Notes under the pieces: generated by a model
What the model was told of the DNA's origin: nothing
Databases searched by the model: none
What the model saw: the letters and a program-made list of their open reading frames with translations, nothing else
From: a virus
Length of the DNA stretch: 61,165 nucleotides
IMG/VR virus record: IMGVR_UViG_3300042478_002789
Location: 1-61,165 of that record
Direction: 5' to 3' (one strand)
In this document: in pieces, positions 46,740 through 54,398 of the stretch
Position numbering within the stretch: the first letter of the stretch is position 1
Layout of the letters: every line of letters begins with the position of its first letter
Translations under genes and position numbers: made by a program

Positions 46740-47501
46740 ATGCTGCACATCTTCATTGGCTATGACCCTAGGGAGGACATCGCCTACAAGGTAGCCGCGC
46801 ATAGCATCAAGCGGCATTGTAGCGTTCCCTGCGTCATCACCCCGCTCAAGCTGGACTCCCTGAAGGCTGCAGGGAAGTATTGGCGCACACTCTACCGGGA
46901 AGGCAATCAGATGATCGACATGGGGGACGGCAAGCCGTTCTCCACGGAGTTCTCTTTTTCGCGCTTTCTCGTGCCCCACCTGGCCCACCAGAATGGCATC
47001 GAGGACCTTGTGGTCTTCGTGGATTGCGACTTCCTCTTCTTCGAGGACATCGCAAAGATGCTCCAGTTCTGTGATCCCGAGCGGGCAGTCTCGGTGGTGC
47101 AGCACAAGTTTCGTCCCAAAGAAGCCGTCAAGATGGACGGGGTTGCGCAGCAGCAGTACCACCGCAAGTTGTGGTCCTCCCTCATGGTTCTGAATCCCCT
47201 GCACCCCCATTGCAGGAAGCTGGACCTCGAAGCGGTCAACACCCAGAAGGGGTCGTGGCTGCACGGTTTCGAGTGGACCGACTCCATAGGGGAGATCGAC
47301 GAGACTTGGAACTGGCTTCCATATCACAGTCCCACCACGCGCTACGGATACGAGAGCCCGAAGGCCATCCACTTCACTGACGGGGGACCGTGGTTCCCCA
47401 ACTACAAGGACGTTCCCTACGCTTCCGCATGGAATGCGGAGAAGGCGCTGGTTGAACACGAGTTCTACAACTGGAACCATAAGGTGGACCTCTTCCGATG
47501 A
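46740..47501 (+). CDS. Glycosyltransferase (GT-A fold, GT8-like)
   Basis: A 253-residue protein starting MLHIFIGYDPREDIAYKVAAHSIKRHCSVPCVITPLKLDSL, the standard opening of GT8-like/nucleotide-diphospho-sugar transferases. The DxD metal motif is D95CD97 in VFVDCDFLFF. Later PFSTEFSFSRFLVPHLA, WSSLMVLNPLH and AIHFTDGGPWFPNYKD. Such enzymes are widespread in phages, acting on glycans or virion components. First gene of a three-gene unit with its own leaderless promoter; the next gene overlaps by 4 bases. Confidence 0.85.
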   Translation: MLHIFIGYDPREDIAYKVAAHSIKRHCSVPCVITPLKLDSLKAAGKYWRTLYREGNQMIDMGDGKPFSTEFSFSRFLVPHLAHQNGIEDLVVFVDCDFLFFEDIAKMLQFCDPERAVSVVQHKFRPKEAVKMDGVAQQQYHRKLWSSLMVLNPLHPHCRKLDLEAVNTQKGSWLHGFEWTDSIGEIDETWNWLPYHSPTTRYGYESPKAIHFTDGGPWFPNYKDVPYASAWNAEKALVEHEFYNWNHKVDLFR

Positions 47502-49666
47502 GAATCGTTACTTCTTGGGGGCCGAAGGGCTGGGACCTCTACGGCAAGAACTTCCTGGACTCCACGCGCCTGTGGGATTCCAACATCTCCCTTACGGTGT
47601 ACGTGGATGGGATGGATCCCTCGGAGGTTTCATGCCAGCACCGGGCCATCGTCGTCAAGCGCCTTGAGGAAGTCGAGGGTTTCAACGAATTCAAGCGGGC
47701 CCACGCGGACAAGGATGGGAACACCCCGGAGGGTTACAACTACCGTCTGGACGCCGTGAAGTTCTGCGCGAAGGTCTTCGCTCTGCACGATGCGGCTCGT
47801 GATCCGGCGTCCTTCCTGTGGCTCGACGGCGATGTACTCACTGCAAAGCCCCTCACCCTGGGGTGGCTCCACGAGATATGTAAGGGGCACGTCACCCACC
47901 TGGGCCGGAAGGGCATCAACTACTCGGAGACGGGCTTCATCTACTTCGCCGGCAACGAGGGGCGCACCCTTATCGCCGATATGTACGACATCTACATGAC
48001 GGGGGAGATCTTCAACTATAGCGAGTGGACCGACGCCTTCATCTTCGAGCGTGTCCTCCAGATGCACAAGATGCATGGGCTGGAGGCCGTCAACCTCGTG
48101 GACCCCGACTACGTGGGGTTGGATGCCTTCGAGAACAGCCCGCTGAAGGAGGTCTTCACCCACCTCAAGGGGGCTCGCAAGAACACCAAGGTGGTGGGCA
48201 TCAAGACCCGATACGACCAGTTGCTGGCCCTCGTCCAGCACTACATGCCCAGCACCATTCTGGAGACCGGCACGTGGAATGGTGACCGGGCCCTGCAGAT
48301 GGCGCAGGTTGCGTTTGGGAAACACGACCACGTTGTCTACCACGGCTACGACCTCTTCGAGGAGGCATCGGCGGATACCGACGCCAAGGAACACAACATC
48401 AAGAAGCACTTCTCCCTGGAGGATGTAACCAAGAAGTTGGGAGAGTTCGCGGAGGCGATGGCCGCCAAGGGAAAGAAGTTCGAGTTCCACCTCACGAAGG
48501 GGGACACCAAGGATACCCTCCGGGAAGTGGCGGGCGTGGAATTCGCGTGGCTCGACGGGGGCCACTCGGTGGATACCATCGCACATGATTGGGAGATGTG
48601 CAAGCGCATTCCCGTGGTGGTCTTCGACGACTACTACGTGGCGGACCCCGAGGGTGGGATGCCCGCCGCCGAGTTCAGGGGGGTGGAGGCCACCTTCACC
48701 CGCATCCTCCGGGAGAAGCGCGTCTACAAGAGCAAGGATAGGGTGTCCGGGGGTGGCATCGTCCAGATTGCGGCGGTGGGCGAGGGCCTCCCCGACCTAC
48801 CGGGGGCGGGCATGGGGGGTGTGCCCCTCAAGGTCACGGCGCAGGATTGCATGCCCAAGGACCACATCATCAGCAACGTCAAGGAGAACATGGAGTTGCT
48901 CTCCCGGTGGGTCACCAAGGCGCGGCCCCACTCCCGCAAGCTGGTGATCGTGTCGGCGGGCCCTGACATCCACAAGAGGAAGGACAAGATCCTCAAGATG
49001 TGGCGGGAGGGTGCCGACGTGGCGGTGGTGAAGCACTCGCTGCCCACGGTGCTGGGCTGGGGCATCGACCCCCACTACCTCGTGCTGCTGGATCCGCGCC
49101 CCGTCGATGGCATCTCCACCCACGGCATCAAGCGTACCGACCTCCTTGAGGATATTCCGCCCACCACGAAGGTGCTGGTGGCTTCGATGTCCGACCCCTC
49201 CGTCACGCGGCACGTGATGGCGCGCACCAAGAATGTGTGGGGCTGGCACGCCATGACGCAGGCGCTGCTGAAGAGCGAGGTGTTCCCGCCAGGTTCCCTT
49301 TTGGTCAACGGCGGCACCTGCGCGGCGTGGCGGGCAATGTCCCTGAGCCTCTCCCTGGGGTATAGCGAGTTCCATCTCTTCGGCTTCGACTTCTGCTACC
49401 CAGAGGGGCAGATCGACAAGACGGCCAAGGATGAGCAGGGTCGCCCCAAGTACCTGGAGATTTCCATCGGGCAGACGGGCAAGAAGTTCTGGAGCACGGG
49501 GGAGTTGATTGCCGCAAGCCAGGACGCCCAGTACTTCTTCGAGCACGCCCGGGAGATGGGCATGCGCATCTACTGTCATGGGGAGGGCGTGGGCCCCACC
49601 ATCTGGAAGCTCATCCTGGGCGACAAGAAGCAGGAGCTTCCGACCCTAGAGGAGATCTTCAAGTGA
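47498..49666 (+). CDS. Three-domain fusion: glycosyltransferase, methyltransferase, MAF/DUF115
   Basis: A 722-residue fusion. Residues 1-225: GT-A-like domain with WLDGDV (DGD at 110-112) and YSETGFIYFAGNEG. Residues 235-430: class I SAM methyltransferase with ILETGTWNG (256-262), GYDLFEE, FEFHLTKGD, and FAWLDGGHS (351-357). Residues 455-722: MAF/DUF115 (MptE-like) domain, ISNVKENMELLSRWV, VSAGPD (485-490), PHYLVLLDPRP, NGGTCAAWRAMSLSLSLGYSEFHLFGFDFCYPEG. MAF proteins transfer nonulosonic acids to flagellins, so this may decorate a virion protein or host surface; inference. Confidence 0.85.
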   Translation: MRIVTSWGPKGWDLYGKNFLDSTRLWDSNISLTVYVDGMDPSEVSCQHRAIVVKRLEEVEGFNEFKRAHADKDGNTPEGYNYRLDAVKFCAKVFALHDAARDPASFLWLDGDVLTAKPLTLGWLHEICKGHVTHLGRKGINYSETGFIYFAGNEGRTLIADMYDIYMTGEIFNYSEWTDAFIFERVLQMHKMHGLEAVNLVDPDYVGLDAFENSPLKEVFTHLKGARKNTKVVGIKTRYDQLLALVQHYMPSTILETGTWNGDRALQMAQVAFGKHDHVVYHGYDLFEEASADTDAKEHNIKKHFSLEDVTKKLGEFAEAMAAKGKKFEFHLTKGDTKDTLREVAGVEFAWLDGGHSVDTIAHDWEMCKRIPVVVFDDYYVADPEGGMPAAEFRGVEATFTRILREKRVYKSKDRVSGGGIVQIAAVGEGLPDLPGAGMGGVPLKVTAQDCMPKDHIISNVKENMELLSRWVTKARPHSRKLVIVSAGPDIHKRKDKILKMWREGADVAVVKHSLPTVLGWGIDPHYLVLLDPRPVDGISTHGIKRTDLLEDIPPTTKVLVASMSDPSVTRHVMARTKNVWGWHAMTQALLKSEVFPPGSLLVNGGTCAAWRAMSLSLSLGYSEFHLFGFDFCYPEGQIDKTAKDEQGRPKYLEISIGQTGKKFWSTGELIAASQDAQYFFEHAREMGMRIYCHGEGVGPTIWKLILGDKKQELPTLEEIFK

Positions 49667-50409
49667 ACGTCCTCATCCTCCCGGATTCCCACGCGCGCCC
49701 CGGAGTCAATAACCGCCGGTTCGAGTGGCTCCTCAAGTACCTCAAGGATACCCAGCCGGATATGCTCCTGTGCCTGGGGGACCTGGCGGATATGCCTTCC
49801 CTCTCCTCCTACGACGGGAGTGCCCTCACGGGCAATGGGCGGCGGAAGGGCAGCTTCGACGGCAGGACAATCAACGCCGACATCGCCGCCGCCAACCAGG
49901 CCCTCTTCACCCTGGGGTTGTGGAAGGGCAAGAAGGTCTTTCTCATGGGGAACCACGAGGCCCGCATCGATAGGGCGGTGGACAACGTCCCCGAGCTACG
50001 GGGTACCCTTAGTACCGACGACCTAGCTTTGGCTACCTGGGAGGTGGTGCCCTTCCTTGAGGAGTTCCAGGTGCGGGGCCTCGCCGCCTCCCACTACTTC
50101 GTCACGGGGGTGATGGGCAAGAGCGTGAGCGGGGAGTACCCGGCGGCCACCCTCCTCAAGAAGCAGTACCGCTCATGCGTCATGGGCCATACCCACATCT
50201 GGGACGTGGCCATCCGAAAGGGCAGGGAGAAGCTCTTCTCCTTGGTGGCCGGCTGCTATCTTGACCCCAACCAGAAAGAAGGCTATGCTGGTCCCGCCCA
50301 GGCCATGTGGACTTCCGGGGTCACACTACTTAAGGGTGTGGCCGGGGGGTTCCCGCATGACGGTTGGGAGTTTATTAGCACCCGGAAGCTGGAGCATACC
50401 TATGGCTAA
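49663..50409 (+). CDS. Calcineurin-like metallophosphoesterase
   Basis: A 248-residue enzyme. Metal ligands in order: D8xH10 in PDSHARPG, GD40LAD43, GNHE (96-99), GHTH (175-178), and H in ASHYF. This is the standard dinuclear metallophosphoesterase set; the fold is complete. Phages often carry one near tail genes, with substrate unknown (nucleotide, sugar phosphate or polynucleotide). Start overlaps the fusion gene stop as GTGA-type overlap (GTGAACGTC). Confidence 0.88.
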   Translation: MNVLILPDSHARPGVNNRRFEWLLKYLKDTQPDMLLCLGDLADMPSLSSYDGSALTGNGRRKGSFDGRTINADIAAANQALFTLGLWKGKKVFLMGNHEARIDRAVDNVPELRGTLSTDDLALATWEVVPFLEEFQVRGLAASHYFVTGVMGKSVSGEYPAATLLKKQYRSCVMGHTHIWDVAIRKGREKLFSLVAGCYLDPNQKEGYAGPAQAMWTSGVTLLKGVAGGFPHDGWEFISTRKLEHTYG

Positions 50410-50656
50410 GACACCCGCGTGGCAGCGCAAGGAGGGGAAGTCCGAGTCGGGCGGCCTCAACGCCAAGGGCCGCGCCTCCTACAATAGGGCCAACCCTGGC
50501 AAGCCTGGCCTCAAGGCCCCGCAGCCCGAGGGCGGTCCCCGCCGGGATAAATTCTGTGCCCGCATGAAAGGGTTAAAGAAGAAGCTCACCAGCAAGGAAA
50601 CGGCTAACGACCCCAACTCCCGAGTCAATAAATCCCTGCGCGCGTGGCGGTGCTGA
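50402..50656 (+). CDS. Small basic protein (DUF6321-like)
   Basis: An 84-residue protein rich in Lys/Gly/Pro: MAKTPAWQRKEGKSESGGLNAKGRASYNRANPGKPGLKAPQPEGGPRRDKFCARMKGLKKKLTSKETANDPNSRVNKSLRAWRC. The segment LNAKGRASYNRANPGKPGLKAPQ and NSRINKSLRAW-like end are hallmarks of a common phage family. Likely packaged or DNA-associated; role unknown. Overlaps the metallophosphoesterase end by 8 bases. Confidence 0.8.
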   Translation: MAKTPAWQRKEGKSESGGLNAKGRASYNRANPGKPGLKAPQPEGGPRRDKFCARMKGLKKKLTSKETANDPNSRVNKSLRAWRC

Positions 50657-50826
50657 TGGCCAAGTCAACCCCCAAGAACCCCAAGCTGTGGGCTGCCACG
50701 AAGGCGGCGGCCAAGCAGAAGTTCGATGTGTACCCCAGTGCGTATGCCAATGCGTGGGCTGCCAAGGAGTACAAGAAGAAGGGCGGGACGTGGGGAGGCG
50801 CGGACAACCGCGTGAAGAAGAAGTGA
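50656..50826 (+). CDS. Small basic protein (DUF5872-like)
   Basis: A 56-residue protein: MAKSTPKNPKLWAATKAAAKQKFDVYPSAYANAWAAKEYKKKGGTWGGADNRVKKK. The pattern KLWxxxKxxAKxKFDVYPSAYANAWAxKxYKKKGGxW is a widespread phage small-protein family. The ATG at 50656 shares its A with the previous stop. Unknown function. Confidence 0.8.
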   Translation: MAKSTPKNPKLWAATKAAAKQKFDVYPSAYANAWAAKEYKKKGGTWGGADNRVKKK

Positions 50827-51053
50827 AGGGCGGCCTGGGCAAGTGGTTCGGGGAGAAGTGGGTTGACGTGAAGACGGGCAAGGAGTGTGGCCGCAGCGGT
50901 GCCGAGAAGGGCAAGCGCGGCTACCCAGCATGCAGGCCCGCCACTGCTGCCGCCCGCATGACCCCCTCGCAGAAGGCTACGATGGCCGCCAAGAAGACCG
51001 GGCCCCAGCGCAAGAGTTGGCCCATTAGCCCCTCGGGGAGAAGGAAGGATTAA
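50823..51053 (+). CDS. Small basic protein (DUF5872-like)
   Basis: A 76-residue protein, GTG start overlapping the stop of the previous gene as GTGA: GGLGKWFGEKWVDVKTGKECGRSGAEKGKRGYPACRPATAAARMT. This family (KWFxExWVDxKTGKxCGRSGAEKxxRxYPxCRP) is widespread in phages and in bacterial islands. It has two Cys and is very basic. Unknown function. Confidence 0.82.
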   Translation: MKGGLGKWFGEKWVDVKTGKECGRSGAEKGKRGYPACRPATAAARMTPSQKATMAAKKTGPQRKSWPISPSGRRKD

Positions 51054-51054
51054 G

Positions 51055-51231
51055 ATGGCTGAGAAGTGGATCCAGAAGGCAGTGAAGAAGCCGGGCGCGC
51101 TGCGTCAGGCGCTGGGTGCCAAGGAGGGTGAGCCCATCCCCGCCGGCAAGCTGACCAAGGCGGCGAAGGCTCCGGGCAAGATGGGCCAGCGGGCTCGCCT
51201 CGCCCAGACCCTCAAGGGCTTCAAGAAGTAA
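51055..51231 (+). CDS. Small basic protein, 58 residues
   Basis: MAEKWIQKAVKKPGALRQALGAKEGEPIPAGKLTKAAKAPGKMGQRARLAQTLKGFKK. The KWIQxAIxKPGALRxxLGxKxGxxIPxxKL pattern is typical of very common phage small proteins. Fourth in a row of basic proteins that may bind packaged DNA or RNA. Confidence 0.78.
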   Translation: MAEKWIQKAVKKPGALRQALGAKEGEPIPAGKLTKAAKAPGKMGQRARLAQTLKGFKK

Positions 51232-51237
51232 TGAGAG

Positions 51238-51387
51238 ATGGAAGCTCTGGAGGCCGTATTGAGGCTGTGGCCTTTGGCTATTGGCTTCATCACGTTGGTG
51301 ATCGTTCTCGCTAAGTTGGACCAGAGGGTGCTGGTGATCGAGGAAAAGGTCAAGGCACTCTTCGATCTCTGGAACAAGAAGGGTTGA
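51238..51387 (+). CDS. Small membrane protein of the lysis cassette
   Basis: A 49-residue protein starting MEALEAVLRLWPLAIGFITLVIVLAKLDQRVLVIEEKVKALFDLWNKKG: one membrane helix (residues 10-26), then a charged helix. It lies directly before the holin, a common place for i-spanin- or antiholin-like proteins. Role not established. Confidence 0.65.
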   Translation: MEALEAVLRLWPLAIGFITLVIVLAKLDQRVLVIEEKVKALFDLWNKKG

Positions 51388-51389
51388 CC

Positions 51390-51908
51390 ATGGATTTCAT
51401 GAAGGTCATCGGGGCCGTTGCCCCTACGCTGGCCACCGCCATGGGCGGACCCCTCGCGGGCATGGCCGTCACCGCTATCGCGGGGGCCCTCGGGCTGCCT
51501 GTGGATGCCAACAAGGATGACCTGGCCAAGGCCGTGGCGGGGGCTACCCCCGAGCAACTGGTGGCCCTGAAGAAGGTGGACAACGACTTCGCCGTGAGGA
51601 TGAAGGAGCTGGACATCGACCTCGAGAAGATTGCGGCGGGGGACAGGGATAGCGCTCGGCGTCGTGAGGCCAGCGTCAAGGACTTCATGCCCCGCCTCCT
51701 CGCCTTCCTGGTGGTGGGTGGGTTCATGGGCACGGTCTTCGCCGTCCTCCTGGGCTACGTGGATGGCATGAGGGATCCCATGATGGCCACCACGGTGGGA
51801 ACCCTCATCGGCTTCGTGTCGGCAAAAGCGGAGCAGGTCATCGCCTACTACTTCGGCAGCAGCAACAGCAGCCAGCAGAAGACTGCCCTCTTGGCGGAGA
51901 AGAAATGA
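51390..51908 (+). CDS. Holin, GTA 3-TM family
   Basis: A 172-residue protein: N-terminal amphipathic segment MDFMKVIGAVAPTLATAMGGPLAGMAVTAIAGALGLP, a charged coiled middle (LKKVDNDFAVRMKELDIDLEKIAAGDRDSARRREASVKDFMPRLLA), and two further membrane helices (LLAFLVVGGFMGTVFAVLLGY; MMATTVGTLIGFVSAKAEQVIAYYFGSS). This is the GTA_holin_3TM family known for gene-transfer-agent and phage release. It forms membrane holes for the endolysin next door. Confidence 0.88.
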   Translation: MDFMKVIGAVAPTLATAMGGPLAGMAVTAIAGALGLPVDANKDDLAKAVAGATPEQLVALKKVDNDFAVRMKELDIDLEKIAAGDRDSARRREASVKDFMPRLLAFLVVGGFMGTVFAVLLGYVDGMRDPMMATTVGTLIGFVSAKAEQVIAYYFGSSNSSQQKTALLAEKK

Positions 51909-52420
51909 TGAAGGACAACTTCGATAGGTGCCTCGCTGAGGTGCTGCGCCACGAGGGCGGGTGGGCCGACCACCCCAAGGATCCCGGCGGGGCCACCATG
52001 CAGGGGGTAACCCTTGTCACCTACTCCAATTGGTTGGGCCGCGAGGCCACCAAGGATGAACTGCGCAACATGCCGCCGGCGCACCGCGACGAGATCTACC
52101 GCAAGCACTACTGGGATAAGGTGAAGGGGGACGAGCTACCCAAGGGGGTGGACCTTTGCCTCTTCGACTTCGCCGTCAATTCGGGTCCCAAGCGGGCAGT
52201 GGTGGCGGTGCAGGAGGCGCTGGGGGTCAATGCCGATGGGGCGCTGGGTCCCATGACGCTGGGTGCCATCCAGAAGGCGACGCCCTCCGCGCTCATCCCT
52301 TGGGTGATTGAGTATCGGCTGGCCTTCCTCCAGAGGTTGCCCATCTGGGATACCTTTGGAAAGGGCTGGACCAAGCGCGTCAAGGATGTGCAGAGCGTAG
52401 CCATGGAGATGGCGTCATGA
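51905..52420 (+). CDS. Endolysin, GH108 family
   Basis: A 171-residue muramidase. RCLAEVLRHEGGWADHPKDPGGATMQGVTLVTY holds the family signature with catalytic Glu in HEGG and the DPGGxT loop. The C-terminal half GVDLCLFDFAVNSGPKRAVVAVQEALGVNADGALGPMTLGAI is the PG_binding_3 region of GH108. It cleaves peptidoglycan after the holin opens. Overlaps the holin by 4 bases. Confidence 0.92.
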   Translation: MMKDNFDRCLAEVLRHEGGWADHPKDPGGATMQGVTLVTYSNWLGREATKDELRNMPPAHRDEIYRKHYWDKVKGDELPKGVDLCLFDFAVNSGPKRAVVAVQEALGVNADGALGPMTLGAIQKATPSALIPWVIEYRLAFLQRLPIWDTFGKGWTKRVKDVQSVAMEMAS

Positions 52421-52665
52421 AGAAGCTGGCCCTCCTCCTCGCCCTGCTGCCGGGGGTGGCGTGGGCCAACTGCGGACCCGCACAGGGGGTGGCGCGCTAT
52501 CTCCTTGACAACTTCGGGGAGGTGCCTCAGGTTACCTTCCAGGCCCCCGAGATCACCTACACCTTCTATGCCGGTACCAAGAGTTGGACGCTGGTGGGTG
52601 TGAAGGGCGACGTGGCCTGCATCGTCACCGAAGGAAAGGCTTGGAAATTCAATGGCACACTTTAA
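52417..52665 (+). CDS. Secreted small protein
   Basis: An 82-residue protein with a clear signal peptide (MKKLALLLALLPGVAWA, cut before N) and a beta-rich mature part (NCGPAQGVARYLLDNFGEVPQV; YTFYAGTKSWTLVGVKGDVACIV). Related proteins are common after GH108 endolysins. Possibly periplasmic, with a disulphide between two Cys. It is not a typical lipoprotein spanin. Confidence 0.75.
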   Translation: MKKLALLLALLPGVAWANCGPAQGVARYLLDNFGEVPQVTFQAPEITYTFYAGTKSWTLVGVKGDVACIVTEGKAWKFNGTL

Positions 52666-52801
52666 TCAATCGTGGGATCTGCCCCCGCTCGTTGGCTCCT
52701 GCTATATGTATGGACCGCTGAAAGACGACCCCACCCTCAAGGAAGTGAAGGAGCTTCTCCTCAAGATCCTTGAGAAGCTAGAGCGTCATGAAGGCGGGTG
52801 A
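52652..52801 (+). CDS. Hypothetical protein, 49 residues
   Basis: Starts MAHFNQSWDLPPLVGSCYMYGPLKDDPTLKEVKELLLKILEKLERHEGG. Acidic helix at the C-terminus. Both ends overlap coding neighbours by 14 bases. Evidence for expression is only context and reading frame. Confidence 0.6.
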   Translation: MAHFNQSWDLPPLVGSCYMYGPLKDDPTLKEVKELLLKILEKLERHEGG

Positions 52802-53042
52802 CCTCTACTATATCGAGTGGGTGGACGCTGCGACGCTGGGCGGCCATGAGTGGCGGGAGAAGAAGGAGATCGACTCTCTCGCCGCCCCCCACATTCGCAC
52901 CGTGGGCTGGGTCCACAAGGTGACGGATACCAGCGTCCTCATCGTCAGTACCATGGACCTCCATGATACCAACGATCCCAGCTACTGGGGGGAGATGATG
53001 ATTCCCCTTGGGTGCATCACCAAGAAGAGGAAGCTGCGATGA
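52788..53042 (+). CDS. Hypothetical protein, 84 residues
   Basis: Starts MKAGDLYYIEWVDAATLGGHEWREKKEIDSLAAPHIRTVGWVHKVTDTSVLIVSTMDLHDTNDPSYWGEMMIPLGCITKKRKL. A small beta-barrel-like protein seen in many phages (WxDAxxxGxWxxxxEIDxLxxPxIxTVGxV). Role unknown. Confidence 0.75.
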   Translation: MKAGDLYYIEWVDAATLGGHEWREKKEIDSLAAPHIRTVGWVHKVTDTSVLIVSTMDLHDTNDPSYWGEMMIPLGCITKKRKLR

Positions 53043-53170
53043 CCATCACGCGCGCCAACATCCCCGCCCAGATTTCGAGGCCGCCCATGAAGAAGAAGAT
53101 GGCGCAGGGCAAGCCCAAGAACGTGGGCAAGCTGGCCAAGAAGATGCTGAAGGAGATCAAGCGTGGCTGA
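53039..53170 (+). CDS. Small basic protein, 43 residues
   Basis: MTITRANIPAQISRPPMKKKMAQGKPKNVGKLAKKMLKEIKRG. Lys-rich. Overlaps both neighbours by 4-8 bases, so it is translationally coupled. Could bind nucleic acid; function unknown. Confidence 0.65.
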   Translation: MTITRANIPAQISRPPMKKKMAQGKPKNVGKLAKKMLKEIKRG

Positions 53171-53423
53171 CATCGTGGACTTCAGGGCAAAGCACATACC
53201 CGAGGGGATGCGCCCCGCCAAGGAGGGGGACACCGGCATGCCGGAGATTACCCAGGCCCTCGCGGAGTTGCAGAAGCTGGTGGCCGAGGGGAACCTGGAG
53301 GGATTCGTGGTGGTGGGGATGACGAAGGACAACGATTCCTTTGGGACCATCGCCGGCCTCATCTCCCCCGTGCAGATGGCGGGGATACTGGAATCGGTGA
53401 AACTCCAGCTTCTCCTGGGTTAG
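53163..53423 (+). CDS. Hypothetical protein, last rightward gene
   Basis: An 86-residue protein with GTG start: MADIVDFRAKHIPEGMRPAKEGDTGMPEITQALAELQKLVAEGNLEGFVVVGMTKDNDSFGTIAGLI. It is alpha/beta and its end meets the leftward 53420 gene tail-to-tail with a 4-base overlap. Function unknown. Confidence 0.72.
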   Translation: MADIVDFRAKHIPEGMRPAKEGDTGMPEITQALAELQKLVAEGNLEGFVVVGMTKDNDSFGTIAGLISPVQMAGILESVKLQLLLG

Positions 53424-53554
53424 TTGCCTTCGAGGTCCCGCAGGTGTTCTGCGATAACCTCTAGAAGCTGCACGATGTCCTCCAGGTGGGTGGGCTCCGC
53501 AGTGTTGTCCTGCAGCCACTCGTCGAGGATCTCCAGCATTTCATTCAGCGCCAT
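53420..53554 (-). CDS. Small acidic protein, 44 residues
   Basis: Starts MALNEMLEILDEWLQDNTAEPTHLEDIVQLLEVIAEHLRDLEGN. Highly acidic helical protein, last gene of the leftward unit. Its start overlaps the end of the nuclease-like gene by 10 bases. No family recognised. Confidence 0.65.
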   Translation of the reverse strand: MALNEMLEILDEWLQDNTAEPTHLEDIVQLLEVIAEHLRDLEGN

Positions 53555-53973
53555 TGTATCTCTCCATACTCGAAGGGTTTGAGGGTAAGGATGTCCCACG
53601 GGTCGAGGGAGAAGGGCTCCCCGTCGTCGAGGTTCTTGTAGATCTGGCAGTAGGAGAGGCTACGCCCGGCGAAGATGTGCTGGAGGGCAACCCCGTAGAC
53701 TTCGCGTAGCTTCTTCTCCACGTTGCGCTTCTGGGTGAGCTTCACCTCCACCACCACGACGGGACCCTTGGGGGGCACGACGATGATGTCGGGCTGGCAC
53801 ACCGACTTGTCCCAGTAGATCCATTGGCCGTGGATGATGAAGGTGTCGAGGTTGCCTCCCTCCGCCAGGTGGCGCACCACCTTCTTCTCGTAGAGGATGC
53901 CCTTGCGCTGGATGCGCGTAGGCTTGTCCTTGGGGAGGTAGAGGGGCCTATGCCCCAGATGCGGAGAGGACAT
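53545..53973 (-). CDS. PD-(D/E)XK-like nuclease
   Basis: A 142-residue protein. QRKGILYEKKVVRHLAEG (helix with Glu), then VCQPDIIVVPPKGPVVVVEVKLTQKRNVEKKLREVYGVAL gives the PD...(D/E)xK core (PD, EVK) of small VRR/Hjc-like nucleases. Probably resolves branched DNA or degrades host DNA. It follows the TSCPD gene with a 26-base overlap. Start ATG at 53973. Confidence 0.75.
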   Translation of the reverse strand: MSSPHLGHRPLYLPKDKPTRIQRKGILYEKKVVRHLAEGGNLDTFIIHGQWIYWDKSVCQPDIIVVPPKGPVVVVEVKLTQKRNVEKKLREVYGVALQHIFAGRSLSYCQIYKNLDDGEPFSLDPWDILTLKPFEYGEIQWR

Positions 53974-54274
53974 CCAACACGGCTCCCACGATCTCTACGG
54001 GGTTACCCTCCTTGTCGCGCAGCGCTGCTTCGCGCATCACGGAGAGAGGCACCCCATGCTGGAGGGCGAGGGATACGAGGGTGGCGGCGGTGCAGCAAAT
54101 GGCATATAGGTCCGTGCCCGCCCGGGGCCCCGAGATGAAGACCTCCCACACCTTCCCGCCGAGGGTGGAGTAGGAGAGGTGGTAGCGCTCCCCGTTGAAG
54201 AGGAGTTCCTCAACGGTGCTTTCGCGCCGGTTGGGCAAACGGAAACGTGAACTGGAGAGTGCTGCGGATGACAT
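53948..54274 (-). CDS. TSCPD-domain protein (NrdJ-like fragment)
   Basis: A 108-residue protein: YHLSYSTLGGKVWEVFISGPRAGTDLYAICCTAATLVSLALQHGVPLSVMREAA matches the TSCPD domain found at the C-terminus of class II ribonucleotide reductases and as small free-standing phage proteins. Here it stands alone without a reductase in the window. It could bind nucleotides or regulate host reductase; inference. Confidence 0.75.
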   Translation of the reverse strand: MSSAALSSSRFRLPNRRESTVEELLFNGERYHLSYSTLGGKVWEVFISGPRAGTDLYAICCTAATLVSLALQHGVPLSVMREAALRDKEGNPVEIVGAVLDVLSASGA

Positions 54275-54398
54275 AGACGGTACCTTCCTTTTCGACCCAG
54301 ACCTTGACTTCGTGGCCGCGCTTCCTCCAGTACGCCCGGATGGAAGAGGCTAGCCGCTCACTGTGGAATTTGCTGCCGAGGTAGTCAGGCCAGTCCAT
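54210..54398 (-). CDS. Hypothetical protein, 62 residues
   Basis: Starts MDWPDYLGSKFHSERLASSIRAYWRKRGHEVKVWVEKEGTVYVIRSTLQF. The alpha/beta pattern RASSIRAYWRKRGHxVxVWVExxxxxYVIRS is common in small phage proteins. Overlaps the polymerase stop by 14 bases and the TSCPD gene start by 65. Its frame is supported by this conserved pattern. Confidence 0.7.
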   Translation of the reverse strand: MDWPDYLGSKFHSERLASSIRAYWRKRGHEVKVWVEKEGTVYVIRSTLQFTFPFAQPARKHR

